Assembly: GCA_041200185.1 (NCBI GenBank)
Contig: CP165730.1
Location: forward strand, 620,001-684,000
Direction: 5' to 3'
Length of the DNA: 64,000 nucleotides
Origin: G041200185 sp041200185
Lineage (GTDB): Bacteria; Pseudomonadota; Alphaproteobacteria; BNTO01
Shown here one piece after another: positions 55,441 to 64,000 of this stretch. A program made the position numbers and the translations under genes. The notes under the pieces were generated by a model. It was not told where the DNA came from, did not search any database, and saw nothing but the letters and a program-made list of their open reading frames with translations. Numbering within the stretch: position 1 is the stretch's first letter; each line of letters begins with the position of its first letter.

Positions 55441-55827
55441 TTACTTCTTGCTTTTAGTTGCCTTACTACGCCCCTTTGTCGTTGTTTCCGTCCCCTCGCT
55501 CCTCTCTGTCCGTGCGCCGTCGGAAGAAGAAGAGTACAACGCAGCCACCGCATCTTTTACAACAAGGATTTGGACATCATCAGCGATTTCCAGCACAAAC
55601 TCACTTTCTTTGACCTTAGATATCGTCGCAACAACGCCAGAACTCGTTACAACCCGGTCTCCACGCTTCATGGCAGAAAGGGCCTGTTTATGAGCTGCTG
55701 CTCTTTTCTGCTGAGGGCGCAGCATGAAGAAATACACCACCGCGAAGACCAACGCAAAAGGCAACACGGCTCCTAACAGATCCATTCCCTGTGTTGCTGG
55801 CGCTGCATAAGCTGAATTAGCGAACAT
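55441..55827 (-). CDS. yajC: Sec translocase accessory protein YajC
   Basis: The 128-residue protein has one transmembrane helix (LLGAVLPFALVFAVVYFFML, about 17-36) followed by RPQQKRAAAHKQALSAMKRGDRV-type text (here RPQQKRAAAHKQALSAMK) and TSSGVVATISKVKE, the YajC domain. The tail is Lys/Thr/Ser-rich and disordered. YajC associates with SecDF. It heads the yajC-secD-secF-rph run. Confidence 0.95.
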   Translation of the reverse strand: MFANSAYAAPATQGMDLLGAVLPFALVFAVVYFFMLRPQQKRAAAHKQALSAMKRGDRVVTSSGVVATISKVKESEFVLEIADDVQILVVKDAVAALYSSSSDGARTERSEGTETTTKGRSKATKSKK

Positions 55828-56066
55828 ACAAAACCATCAAAGTCCCTGAAAAACCTAGTTAGAGAGTACAACAGGATCCTCTCGTCGTTCAAGTCCCTCA
55901 AATTTACAAAAAATTCCATTTTTTTCTTCATATCTGACAAGGCAAAAACAATCGTTATTCAAAACATAAACTAAATATTAATTATTTATAAACCATCTAT
56001 TTATAAATAATTAACTATCTTTTATTATGCTGTAACTTGGTAAGAGGCACTTTTAGGAATATTCTT

Positions 56067-57845
56067 ATGACACTATCTAAAAAGCATCTAAAATTATCAG
56101 TATTATCATTATTTCTGCTTTCCAGTGGAAGTGCACTGGCGAGTACAGAACTTACTCCACCAGAGGAGGAGATATCGACAGCGCCAACAAATACTTGCGA
56201 CGAATGCCTTGCAGGTCAACGTGGACTTATGCCAGCTTTTGGCGATGTTTTAAGGCAAGTTGATGACGCAACGAGGATTCCATATCTTATTAAAGATAAA
56301 GATGGGAATACACTAGCTACATTTAACATTGATAATAAAATTATTGAATGTACTCTCAAAGATTCTATCGCCAGGCTCTTTTATGATGTCGATAATGAAA
56401 AGAAAGAGCTCTTCCTTGATATTGTTGAAAATAAAGTTGCTTCAGTACGGTATATCCCAACGGACGGCGATCCGGATGATGAGTCGACATGGACGACTTT
56501 AGAGGATTCAATTTTTCTTGGCCTTGAACCCAAACCCGTTTACCTTCCTTTGGGACGGTTTGTTGGTCAAACAGACGCATCCTTCCACAAAGGTAAGAAC
56601 GCCGGCGAGTATGTTATTGAAGTTACGTCATTGATTGAGCGGCTTAAGGCACTCGGTGATCAAGCTTCTGACAATCACAAGACACTTACTGAGGCTATTA
56701 CCCAGTCGGTTAAGGATGTTACATCCAACGTCGAAGAGTTGTTTAGGGCACAAGCCACAGCAAATGACCCGAGCGAGATCGTCGTAAATACTGGTAATAG
56801 AATCATTAATAGTGTCCAACATCTTTTTAATTCTCATCAGGAAAGTATTGATAAAGGTGTTATTGATAACGCAAAACAGACAGTGGAAGCTGTTAACAAG
56901 CTCAACAATGACGTTAATAATTTGTTACAAACAACGCTTGGTATCAAAATCCTCGAAAGTGGACAGCCAGAAAACGGGAGCTTATTGACTCAGTTAAACT
57001 CCCTGATTCGTGGTGTTCTTGCACAAATCGGCTTAACATCTGATGTTATCCAGACGATTCAGACGACGTCGCAGCTTTTACAGCAACAGGGACAGTTGCC
57101 GTCATTTTATATCGGAAGCCTAGAACACTTAATGTTCGGTCATTCTCGCCTGTTTTCAGCGAATGATGACGCACTAAGCCTCCGAAAAATGATCAGTGAA
57201 GTTCCTGCCTTGCACAAACTTAACGGAATTGATGACTATTCAGACTACATCCTTAATATCGCGAGTAAACTTGAAAAAATCCTAGGTTTTGTCTCGGAAA
57301 CTGATGCCCCAACGTTTAACTTGCTCCTGCCGTACCTCATCCAGCTGTTCGGTAACCAGGTACCAATCTATGATGTTGCCGAATCTAACGTAACGTCATA
57401 CAGCGAGTCAGCACAGTTCTCTGAGGAAGACTATGGCCTCTACGCTTGGGTTCACAGCCTTTACACGACGCTCAGCAATTTAAAGGCTGCATTGGATGAG
57501 AACATGCAAGGAGCTACAGCCATACTCCAAGCCAAGGCTTCACTTGACTTGCTCATCGCGGGAAAAGTCAGAAATTCGGAAGATATGGAAATTTCTCCAT
57601 TTCCTGAGAATCATCTTGGCGGAGGCCTTGAGACCTATGAGCAAATCTTGGATGACTGTTTGGCACGGTTCGACCGCCTAGGAGAGCGTTTGCCCTCTGT
57701 TTACGTCAGCAAACAGCTTAAAGCGTTTGAAGATCTCATTCGGGAAAACCAGAAAAAGAACGACGAAATCCTTCGCCACATTGCAGACTTATGCCATAGA
57801 ATGGCCACTCAGGTTTGGGGTGTGTGTCCGACTTGCAAGCACTAA
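56067..57845 (+). CDS. Large exported helical orphan, 592 aa
   Basis: The ATG at 56067 was chosen because it starts a signal peptide (KLSVLSLFLLSSGSALA, cleavage near 26). An N-terminal CxxC (NTCDECLAG, about 42-50) and a C-terminal one (CPTCKH at the very end) frame a mostly helical protein. Long amphipathic helices (NRIINSVQHLFNSHQES, AKQTVEAVNKLNNDVNNLL) suggest bundles. No family is recognised. A strong terminator follows. Paired Cys at both ends hint at disulphide or metal linkage in the periplasm or outside. Confidence 0.7.
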   Translation: MTLSKKHLKLSVLSLFLLSSGSALASTELTPPEEEISTAPTNTCDECLAGQRGLMPAFGDVLRQVDDATRIPYLIKDKDGNTLATFNIDNKIIECTLKDSIARLFYDVDNEKKELFLDIVENKVASVRYIPTDGDPDDESTWTTLEDSIFLGLEPKPVYLPLGRFVGQTDASFHKGKNAGEYVIEVTSLIERLKALGDQASDNHKTLTEAITQSVKDVTSNVEELFRAQATANDPSEIVVNTGNRIINSVQHLFNSHQESIDKGVIDNAKQTVEAVNKLNNDVNNLLQTTLGIKILESGQPENGSLLTQLNSLIRGVLAQIGLTSDVIQTIQTTSQLLQQQGQLPSFYIGSLEHLMFGHSRLFSANDDALSLRKMISEVPALHKLNGIDDYSDYILNIASKLEKILGFVSETDAPTFNLLLPYLIQLFGNQVPIYDVAESNVTSYSESAQFSEEDYGLYAWVHSLYTTLSNLKAALDENMQGATAILQAKASLDLLIAGKVRNSEDMEISPFPENHLGGGLETYEQILDDCLARFDRLGERLPSVYVSKQLKAFEDLIRENQKKNDEILRHIADLCHRMATQVWGVCPTCKH

Positions 57846-57887
57846 GTCGCAATCTCGATAAAAAACGAGACTTTTTATCCTAAAAGG

Positions 57888-57919
57888 GTTGAGTCACGAA
57901 TGCTCGTGGCTCAACTTTT
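57888..57919 (+). terminator. Intrinsic terminator, probably bidirectional
   Basis: GTTGAGTCACGA and TCGTGGCTCAAC form a 12-base stem (one mismatch pair of the G-T type) with a 4-base loop, followed by TTTT. It lies between the convergent exported orphan and antiporter genes and could serve both. Confidence 0.85.
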
Positions 57920-57921
57920 CA

Positions 57922-59367
57922 CTATTTCTTTTCAGAATCTCTTTTCTCTTTGGCCCGAAGATCAAGATTATCCGACTCCTCAGAGGGAGACAAAGCGCTC
58001 TCTGAACGGTTAAGAGCCGGCGAGTCACCGTCATTTAGGGGCGGCGACTCAGAGGCCGAATGCTTAGATCCTAGATTTTTGCGGAGGATCTTGGTCCCTC
58101 GCTCGCAAGCTTCTACAGCCTTAGCCAAGTTAACTTTTGCTGCAGCTACCGTCCTCCCAAAGATCATATCCAATAGGCGGCGCGAACTAACATTGGAGGT
58201 TAGCTTGACCCTGTCGAGTTTTTGCGCGATACGCAACCACATCGGGCTGAACATGAGCGAAAGGACTGTTAAAGCAATGAGACATTTCTCAGCGAATTCA
58301 AACGATGGATCCGGCTGTTTACCCAGAGCCGTGATGAGTAGAAAAGAGAATTCTCCGAGCTGAGCCATGGCAACCCCCATAAAAGAAGCCTGTACTAGCT
58401 TTACGCGCAAAATACGCAAAATAGCGATATTGGCAACCGTCTTAACGACTGTCACAACAATAAGCAACAAACAAATCGTCCAGAAATGGTGTGCGACAAA
58501 CTGGAGATCCAATAACAAGCCAATGGACAGAAAAAACACCATTAGCAAAATCTTTTGAATGGGCTGGACGCCACTGAGCAAATCTTCATTTCGGTCGCTC
58601 AAGTTCCCCAGCGTGAGGCCCGCCAGGAAAGCCCCATAAGGAGCTGTCAACCCTGCCCCTCCCGCAATGGCCGCAGCGGCAAAACACACGGACAAACTCG
58701 CCAACGTATAAAGGTCTTTATTGTCACCAAGTAGAGTTCCTAACGGGATTTTTTGGCGATTTTTCTGCATCTGACCTAGCTGGTACAAAAACAGAGCCAT
58801 AAAAGCCACAGAGATCAGAACCTTAGCACCTAAACGCCAATCGCTCGCTCCGCCCGTTAGCGTCTTCAAGGTCAAGATCATTGGCACAGCTGCAATATCT
58901 TGAGCGATCAAAATACCTACAGTGAGACTCCCCACGTTGGTTGTCGTCATTTTGAAGGAGGAGAGAGTATTCACGACCACGGCTGTCGACGACAAAGCAA
59001 GGACGAACCCCAAAGCTACTGTAAAATAAGCCGGCCAATTGAAAAACAAGGAGATAAAGCTACTAATAACCAATCCGCCAGCGACTTGCATCACAACGCA
59101 CAAAACGGACTGAGCAAAGTGCTTCTTAAATGTTTGGATATTCAACTCAAGCCCAATAACAAAGAGCAACATAAGTACACCAAGCTCAGCTAGCACACTG
59201 ACCTGATCACGAGATGAAATCAGTGCAAAACCCGATGGCCCTAGAACAACTCCTGTTAGCACATAACCAACGATATCAGGCTGCTTCAACCTCTGAAGGA
59301 GGATGCCACTAGCGAGTGCCACGAAGACCACGACAGCAATCTGAAGAATCACAGCCTCTTCAGTCAT
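57922..59367 (-). CDS. Cation:proton antiporter (CPA2, Kef/RosB-like)
   Basis: The 481-residue protein has about 12 hydrophobic segments. Family text includes LKQPDIVGYVLTGVVLGPSG (about 27-46), MLLFVIGLELNIQTFKKH (about 66-83), ALSSTAVVV (about 124-132) and ILIAQDIAAVPMIL (about 151-164), with the transport Asp in QD. Such proteins exchange K+ or Na+ for H+. The C-terminal tail (after about 400) is hydrophilic, acidic and disordered; the TrkA-N regulatory domain of KefB/KefC is absent. GTG/ATG: ATG at 59367. Confidence 0.93.
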   Translation of the reverse strand: MTEEAVILQIAVVVFVALASGILLQRLKQPDIVGYVLTGVVLGPSGFALISSRDQVSVLAELGVLMLLFVIGLELNIQTFKKHFAQSVLCVVMQVAGGLVISSFISLFFNWPAYFTVALGFVLALSSTAVVVNTLSSFKMTTTNVGSLTVGILIAQDIAAVPMILTLKTLTGGASDWRLGAKVLISVAFMALFLYQLGQMQKNRQKIPLGTLLGDNKDLYTLASLSVCFAAAAIAGGAGLTAPYGAFLAGLTLGNLSDRNEDLLSGVQPIQKILLMVFFLSIGLLLDLQFVAHHFWTICLLLIVVTVVKTVANIAILRILRVKLVQASFMGVAMAQLGEFSFLLITALGKQPDPSFEFAEKCLIALTVLSLMFSPMWLRIAQKLDRVKLTSNVSSRRLLDMIFGRTVAAAKVNLAKAVEACERGTKILRKNLGSKHSASESPPLNDGDSPALNRSESALSPSEESDNLDLRAKEKRDSEKK

Positions 59368-59717
59368 AAGGGCACCTCACATATAAGGAAAAAGCTCCTG
59401 CGCTCACGTGCTCATTGTACTGCAAAAAGGAGAAGCGACTCAAGATTGAGCACAGCATGGCTGAAAGCTCCCCAAAACTACAAAAGAAGTTGCATCATAT
59501 TTAATGATCATTCGATTGTATTGCGTCAATTTTTGTTTATTTTTAAATATATATAATAAATAATCAAATACAACGCGGTTAATTTATTGAATTGAATGCG
59601 AATCTAAAATGTTGAATGATCCAGCAAAAGTTATGAATAAAAAGTTATTGCATAAAGCATTCAAGTATTGTATAAATAATTTGTAATTATTTTTTTCTTT
59701 TCATTTATAGGAGTCTT
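59368..59717. other. Gap of 350 bp, AT-rich divergent promoter region
   Basis: Very AT-rich between 59520 and 59700. Promoters for the antiporter and the exported orphan should be here. No gene seen. Confidence 0.5.
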
Positions 59718-60581
59718 ATGAAAAACATAAAACGTATTATTGTCCTTTCCTCCCTTTTGAGCGGTGCCCTTATGGTTCCCGTCGTTGTGCCCCATCTCAA
59801 CGCGTCGAGTGATGTTTTTGAGTTTAAAGATGGTGCGCGGAATGACGCACTACAAATCAGGAAGAATGCCCTCTTACTGAGCCCATACGACATTGAAAGC
59901 TTAAGAACTCTCCTGCAGGATCAGTCAAATGAAATAAGGGATATGCTACAGAAGGAATATCTCCTTGTTCAGTCGCATGGGCAACTGTTGGAGGTTTCAA
60001 CAAAGCCAGGCTATTACTCTAGTGCAGACAAAGTTAGCGCATTGCTCGAAAAAATAATTACGAGCATGAAGGAGAAAATTAAACAATATGAATCCTTAAT
60101 AAAAGTACTCGATTATTTTAGTGAGAACCATCCCTTTTTCCTAGCGGAGAAATTACGACAAGAAGACAAGTCAAACATGAGCCAATGGAGTTGTTATTAT
60201 AGAGATGAAGGGCAAAAAGATATTCACAATATATTAAAATCTACTGTAGACTTGATATGGCGTTCAATTGCTATATCCCCAAATAACATATTGGAACCGA
60301 TGCACAGTTCTCTGAAAAAAGAAGATTTTTCGCAAGACTTCTTTGACAAACATCCTGAGATACAAACGGCATCGTTTGAACAAATTATCAATACTTTAAA
60401 AGAAGAAATCTCTACCCGAATGGAACAATGGAACTTGCCCGACAAATCGGCCTTGCAAGACCAACTCGACAAAGTTTTTGAGAAATTCGAAAAGAAGGTC
60501 ACTGTTTTAAATCGTAATATCGAATGCAAGTTTTTGAATGGAATAAAAATGCAAGATGATAAAGAAAGATTTGCAAATTAA
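59718..60581 (+). CDS. Exported helical orphan, 287 aa
   Basis: ATAGGAG precedes the ATG. The signal peptide is RIIVLSSLLSGALMVPVVVP with cleavage near residue 29. The rest is long helices (YDIESLRTLLQDQSNEIRDM, KVSALLEKIITSMKEKIKQY, KSALQDQLDKVFEKFEKKV) with coiled-coil character. No known family. It lies 33 bp before the next orphan on the same strand, probably in one transcript ending at the terminator at 62215-62239. Confidence 0.68.
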   Translation: MKNIKRIIVLSSLLSGALMVPVVVPHLNASSDVFEFKDGARNDALQIRKNALLLSPYDIESLRTLLQDQSNEIRDMLQKEYLLVQSHGQLLEVSTKPGYYSSADKVSALLEKIITSMKEKIKQYESLIKVLDYFSENHPFFLAEKLRQEDKSNMSQWSCYYRDEGQKDIHNILKSTVDLIWRSIAISPNNILEPMHSSLKKEDFSQDFFDKHPEIQTASFEQIINTLKEEISTRMEQWNLPDKSALQDQLDKVFEKFEKKVTVLNRNIECKFLNGIKMQDDKERFAN

Positions 60582-60614
60582 TTTATCAATAAGAGTATTC
60601 AAAAAATTTTGAGC

Positions 60615-62198
60615 ATGAGCGAACACTCTCCACAAACTGAGTTTTACGACCCAACGACGCCACGCTACCCGGATCCGGAAACGCCATCCATTGTTGACTG
60701 GGAACGGGCGTGCCGTTTCCTCCTTCGGTATATATATAATGAAAACACAAACCGTGACCTCATGGATGATCATCGATTGTCTGTTGAAGAGCTGTATCCA
60801 CTCCTAAGCAGAGTCCCCGTCCAAACAGGAATGGATCCAAGCCATGCCGCTGTCGCCAATTCTGTCCTCAAAAGTTACATATCAGGTCAGGTTCAAGGTG
60901 ATCTTTATCCACAGAGTCTTAAAAAAAATTGGCTTCATGGCCCTATTATTGGGCAGTACTCAGAACCTTTAGAAAACTTTCTCCAATCAATTCTTTTCCC
61001 TGAAGTCAAAAAAACCCTCCAGAGGGAGCGTGACCAACTCCTCAGCCATTTCTATGTTAAAGATTATGAAGAATTCCAAAGTCTCGGCGAAAAATTACTC
61101 TTTCGCCTAGAAAATAATAACACATGGCTCGACAAGTTTGATGCCCAGTGGATACAAACTCACTCGTTGGCCCAAGAGTTGACACCGGATGTGGCGAAGA
61201 ATTCTCCAACAAAACTCGTCATCGTTAGTGATTTGAACTGGGATTCGGTACCTACACTCATGACCACCTTCTACCCGCTGACAAGAAAATCTGTCAGAAA
61301 GAATTTCGGAGATCAGTTCTATGACCGGTGTTTTGTAGGCTGTCAAACCGGCGCCGACTTTCAAACATCGTCCAATGTTCAATATGAAGTGCATTCCAAT
61401 GACTTTTTCCCTCTTTTTGATTTGGCATATGAATCGATCGACCAGATAACCTTGACCCAGACTTTGAACAAAACTTGGGTTTCCTTCTTCTACAAATTTG
61501 TGAAACCAGGAGGAACTCTCACTATGCCGCTGAATGCACAAGCCAAGATTTCATTTGTTACTTCTATACCCTCAAATAAACAACAAGCGCAAGAAGAGCA
61601 TGAAAATTCCTTAACCTTTGTCCTGAAAAAGACTCCCCGTTACAATCGCCCAAGGGAAGAAATAGATCTAGCTGGAGATATACAGTCACTCTCTACTTTC
61701 CACTTTTCAACCTCAGACAAAGAGCCCTGTCCATCAACTGGTTATCTAATTAGAGCCCAAATCAGCATGGACGGCCAAGAGACATTCACTATGCCTACTG
61801 TCGGAACCCCATCCAGTCGTCACGGTAGCCTCAGAAAAATAAACGAAGGACTTAGTAATTGTAAAAACTTGAAGGGTAAATTTTTCACCGAGGATGAGGG
61901 AACCCTCACGTTGTCCACTAAATCTCGAGCCTCAAAGCACCTTATGGAGCTTCCACAGGCTCGGACATCCATGTCTTCCTCAGACGATTCAGATGACGAA
62001 TATGATAACGAACAAGAGGTTTATGATCTCTTTATTAAAATCACGAAGCCCTCAATCGAAAAAACGCGCCCAAATAGTAAACAAGAAGCTGGCGCACCAC
62101 AAATGAAGAAGGGCAGGGTAGCGAGTCGTGTATCGAAAAATACAAGAAAGCAACAAAAACAGTCGGAGTCTTCCTCGTCTGATGAGTCTTCCGAGTAA
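60615..62198 (+). CDS. Cytosolic orphan with faint methyltransferase-like core and acidic Ser tail
   Basis: From the ATG at 60615, 527 residues, no signal peptide. A helical N-terminal region (about 1-195) is followed by a stretch (about 200-310) reminiscent of a class I methyltransferase: a strand and turn (TKLVIVSDLNWDSVPTL), a strand near SIDQITLTQTLNKTW, and KFVKPGGTLTMPL, like the usual L-K-P-G-G-x-L element. The glycine-rich SAM loop is not evident, so activity is doubtful. The C-terminus has Ser/Asp-rich acidic stretches (SMSSSDDSDDEYDNE, SESSSSDESSE) around a basic patch. Such tails are unusual in bacteria and resemble eukaryotic-type motifs. Confidence 0.6.
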   Translation: MSEHSPQTEFYDPTTPRYPDPETPSIVDWERACRFLLRYIYNENTNRDLMDDHRLSVEELYPLLSRVPVQTGMDPSHAAVANSVLKSYISGQVQGDLYPQSLKKNWLHGPIIGQYSEPLENFLQSILFPEVKKTLQRERDQLLSHFYVKDYEEFQSLGEKLLFRLENNNTWLDKFDAQWIQTHSLAQELTPDVAKNSPTKLVIVSDLNWDSVPTLMTTFYPLTRKSVRKNFGDQFYDRCFVGCQTGADFQTSSNVQYEVHSNDFFPLFDLAYESIDQITLTQTLNKTWVSFFYKFVKPGGTLTMPLNAQAKISFVTSIPSNKQQAQEEHENSLTFVLKKTPRYNRPREEIDLAGDIQSLSTFHFSTSDKEPCPSTGYLIRAQISMDGQETFTMPTVGTPSSRHGSLRKINEGLSNCKNLKGKFFTEDEGTLTLSTKSRASKHLMELPQARTSMSSSDDSDDEYDNEQEVYDLFIKITKPSIEKTRPNSKQEAGAPQMKKGRVASRVSKNTRKQQKQSESSSSDESSE

Positions 62199-62214
62199 AT
62201 GTCAGATTTTGATA

Positions 62215-62239
62215 GGAGCGCATAGCGCTCCTTTTTTTC
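62215..62239 (+). terminator. Intrinsic terminator after the orphan pair
   Basis: AGGAGCGC, a 3-base loop (ATA) and GCGCTCCT form a perfect stem followed by seven T. It ends the plus-strand transcript of 59718-62198. Confidence 0.93.
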
Positions 62240-62453
62240 TTAAACTGTGCCCCTTGTATAAATCGCCGATATACCTCGTGTCGCGTTCCCTTCTGCTCTC
62301 GCAGTAAATTAACCTGTCTCAGTTTGTTGTCTCTAGAGAAAAAAGGGCGAATGGTTTTCAGTAACCGCTGTTTTTCTGGCAGTATGAACAGCCGGAACAA
62401 AAAAATTCGCCTATCTCCCAGAGTTATCTAAAAAATAAAAATGATGCACATAA

Positions 62454-62482
62454 TTGACATCGTTATTCTTTGCAATTATCAT
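62454..62482 (+). promoter_or_regulatory. Consensus sigma70 promoter
   Basis: TTGACA (62454-62459), 17-bp spacer, TATCAT (62477-62482). The best promoter match in the window; transcription should start near 62489, just before the frameshifted membrane-protein gene. Confidence 0.75.
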
Positions 62483-62516
62483 GGGTGTAGTTGCCGCGTA
62501 CAAACGTTATCCAAAT

Positions 62517-63115
62517 ATGAAACCTATTAATGATCAGCAGTCTGCGGGAGCTCAAGACGATAGCAAAACGATCGCACGGATGGCCGCGTCTACAACTCCT
62601 CAAGCATATTTCGAATGTCGATATCAGCGATACATCCAAAATCCTAACAGAATCAGCTGGAACGGGTGGGCGTTCTGGCAAGAAGCGCGTGGCTCTTCTA
62701 CCACAAAATGTACAGAGAATTAGGGTGGTTCTCAATCATTTTCGGCCTTTTTTCTCTCATGCCAGCCGTCGTTGATGGTTGCATTAACCTTATCTTGTAT
62801 GTTTTCCTTGGGTTGTACGGTAACGTTTGGCTATTCGAAAGTCTGGAAACAAAACTCGAAGATGGATTCCAACATCTACAAAACCACCGATACACTCACC
62901 CCATCAGACTTTCCGTGTTATCCTACTTCTTGCCAACGATGTTACGGTGTTTGCTGGGTCTTATCCTTATTTTCAGTTCTACAATGTCCACCGAGAAGCT
63001 TAGCACTATCATTCATATCTACGACGGATTTTTCCATATTGCTATAGGAGGTGCAGCCTTATTCCTCCACAAATGGGAGAAACAGCAAGCACAACAGGCT
63101 TCGAACCAGGGGTAA
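62517..63115 (+). pseudogene. Frameshifted small membrane protein, DUF2628-like
   Basis: The first frame (from 62517) gives a soluble N-terminus ending NPNRISWNGWAF. The second frame (to 63115) continues with ARSAWLFYHKMYRELGWFSI and about four transmembrane segments (GWFSIIFGLFSLMPAVV, LILYVFLGLYGNVWLF, LRCLLGLILIFSS and one more). Joined, the text resembles the W-N-W-A-x-F-x(n)-W-x-x-Y-R-K-M-Y hallmark of DUF2628 proteins. The frame change falls near 62673-62680, close to a G run. If no shift occurs, a GTG at 62666 could start a shorter membrane protein. Confidence 0.5.
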
Positions 63116-63234
63116 AGTTATCTGTGAGAAAATATCATTTCTCAAGTTCGCTGCAGCCTTTTAGCTTAGCTGCAGGGGGGAAGGTTTCCTCATTCCTGGT
63201 GACCTTTCTGCGCAAATGACTTCTTGCGAGAAGG

Positions 63235-63246
63235 TTGTGTACACAA
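63235..63246. promoter_or_regulatory. 12-bp palindrome upstream of the third barrel gene
   Basis: TTGTGTACACAA is a perfect palindrome about 90 bp before the TTG start of the barrel gene. A regulator site is possible but not shown. The flanking stretch 63116-63331 holds no gene. Confidence 0.35.
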
Positions 63247-63331
63247 AAGTCTCCGAATATCCCCACAGGCCCGTGGAGTCTGCTAAGATTCAGTTAGCAC
63301 CTATTTCCTTATGTTTTGGAGGATCTTTACC

Positions 63332-64000
63332 TTGCGCAAAATTCAGATTTTTTTGCTTATGACACTTTTTGCAGTTCCTATAACAATATGCGCAACGCCT
63401 TCTTGCTCGGGATTTTTTGTCGAGGCCTATCTCAGTCTGGGTCGTACAACTTTTCATGAAACGCTCGCGAGCAAAGGACAGAAGGGAAAAGATGGCACCG
63501 TCTTTGTTGATGAAAAAAAATGGGGCTACGGTGGAGGCGCAGGAGGAGGGTACGGTCGTGAATTTGAAGGTCGATTCTACGTCGGCGTTGTAGGCAAGTT
63601 CCTCCTTTCAACTGTAGAGATCAAGGAAGACGATAGTCACAAGGAGTTTACGGGAATCAATTGCTCCATCGACGGAGTCAATAACGCCGTCTACGAAGGG
63701 TTCTACACCCTCTGTGCCAAGCCAACAATCACACTTGATGGACAGATCCAAATGGGGTTCAAGATTCTCCCTAACGCTTTGATCTACATCGCCCTCGGGT
63801 ATGAATCGACATCCTTTGAAATCACGCAACAGATTAACGCCTACACAGCTGATGCGGCACAAGCTTTTTTTGTTGCCAACGGTGCCTTTAAGCCTTTCAA
63901 AGACGTCTCGACGTCAAATCATAACGTCGTGAGTTCGATGACTGCCAACAAAACTGATGCAGCCAAAATCTGGATCCCGACTCTTGCTCCCTCCCTCGGC
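63332..64000 (+). CDS. Outer-membrane beta-barrel protein, partial (right edge)
   Basis: The frame is open from a TTG at 63332 to the window end (223 codons), so the 3' part is missing. GGAGG stands 9 bases before the TTG. A signal peptide (KIQIFLLMTLFAVPITICA) leads into SGFFVEAYLSLGRTTFHE. A Gly-rich strand pair (KKWGYGGGAGGGYGREFEGR) and later alternating strands (LDGQIQMGFKILPNALIYIA) follow. Layout matches the barrel genes at 21687 and 22649: short leader, first strand right after cleavage, polar loops. Confidence 0.7.
   Translation, partial: MRKIQIFLLMTLFAVPITICATPSCSGFFVEAYLSLGRTTFHETLASKGQKGKDGTVFVDEKKWGYGGGAGGGYGREFEGRFYVGVVGKFLLSTVEIKEDDSHKEFTGINCSIDGVNNAVYEGFYTLCAKPTITLDGQIQMGFKILPNALIYIALGYESTSFEITQQINAYTADAAQAFFVANGAFKPFKDVSTSNHNVVSSMTANKTDAAKIWIPTLAPSLG

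Noticed and set aside
62041..62400. Minus frame of 119 codons over the terminator at 62215
   Set aside because: It reads through a perfect intrinsic terminator and the end of the plus-strand gene; not protein-like.
1..64000. tRNA or rRNA genes and CRISPR arrays
   Set aside because: No cloverleaf with a T-arm GGTTCGAATCC-like element outside genes, no rRNA text and no regularly spaced repeats were found by eye.

Overview
The window looks like part of the chromosome of an obligately intracellular or endosymbiotic alphaproteobacterium, with a Holosporales-like flavour. This is inferred, because no rRNA gene is present. A MipZ division-site ATPase and a TIGR02300 zinc-ribbon protein are alphaproteobacterial markers. 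Housekeeping genes are intact, while the DNA between them holds many signal-peptide orphans, insertion-sequence stumps, an Rpn-type nuclease remnant and genes broken by single stops or frameshifts. AT-rich accessory stretches alternate with higher-GC core genes.

Layout. 0-5.4 kb (minus): a non-catalytic M16 peptidase subunit, typA and orphan genes. 5.7-10 kb: metG of an unusual KFSTS type, then a secreted orphan and a coupled pair whose first gene is a secreted nitrilase-superfamily protein with a visible Glu-Lys-Cys triad. 10-14.3 kb: mipZ, ybaB and a lytic transglycosylase, divergent from dapA and a frameshifted transglycosylase. 14.6-18 kb: a Na+/amino-acid symporter and leucyl aminopeptidase. 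18-19.2 kb: a lone type VI baseplate gene (tssE) behind a secreted orphan. 19.5-25.3 kb: ffh and grpE, two outer-membrane barrels, rlmN and a zinc ribbon. 25.6-28.2 kb: three related polytopic membrane proteins with a duplicated 47-bp tail. 28.6-35.5 kb: accessory DNA with an IS5-like stump, a prepilin-like protein, a LysM lipoprotein, a 721-residue disordered exported protein and a decayed aldo/keto reductase. 35.8-47.4 kb: a pseudouridine synthase, a broken Rpn nuclease, a broken and an intact M16 peptidase, an IS1595 stump, cysS, and a secreted coiled-coil gene broken twice. 47.8-55.8 kb: anaerobic ribonucleotide reductase (nrdD) behind a clear promoter and palindrome, a large exported orphan, and yajC-secD-secF-rph. 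56-64 kb: two exported orphans flanking a K+/H+ antiporter, an acidic-tailed cytosolic orphan with a faint methyltransferase signature, a frameshifted small membrane protein, and the start of a third barrel.

How it fits together. The core genes cover translation (metG, cysS, typA, rluB-like, rlmN), membrane insertion and export (ffh, secDF-yajC), folding (grpE), division (mipZ), wall turnover and diaminopimelate synthesis (dapA). Amino-acid uptake and peptide breakdown (symporter, PepA, M16 proteases) suit a host-dependent lifestyle. The exported orphans and the type VI gene are the candidates for host interaction. NrdD suggests DNA precursor synthesis without oxygen. No single complete new system is proven; the best leads are the secreted nitrilase pair, the solitary tssE locus, the membrane-protein triplet and the 56-62 kb orphan cluster.
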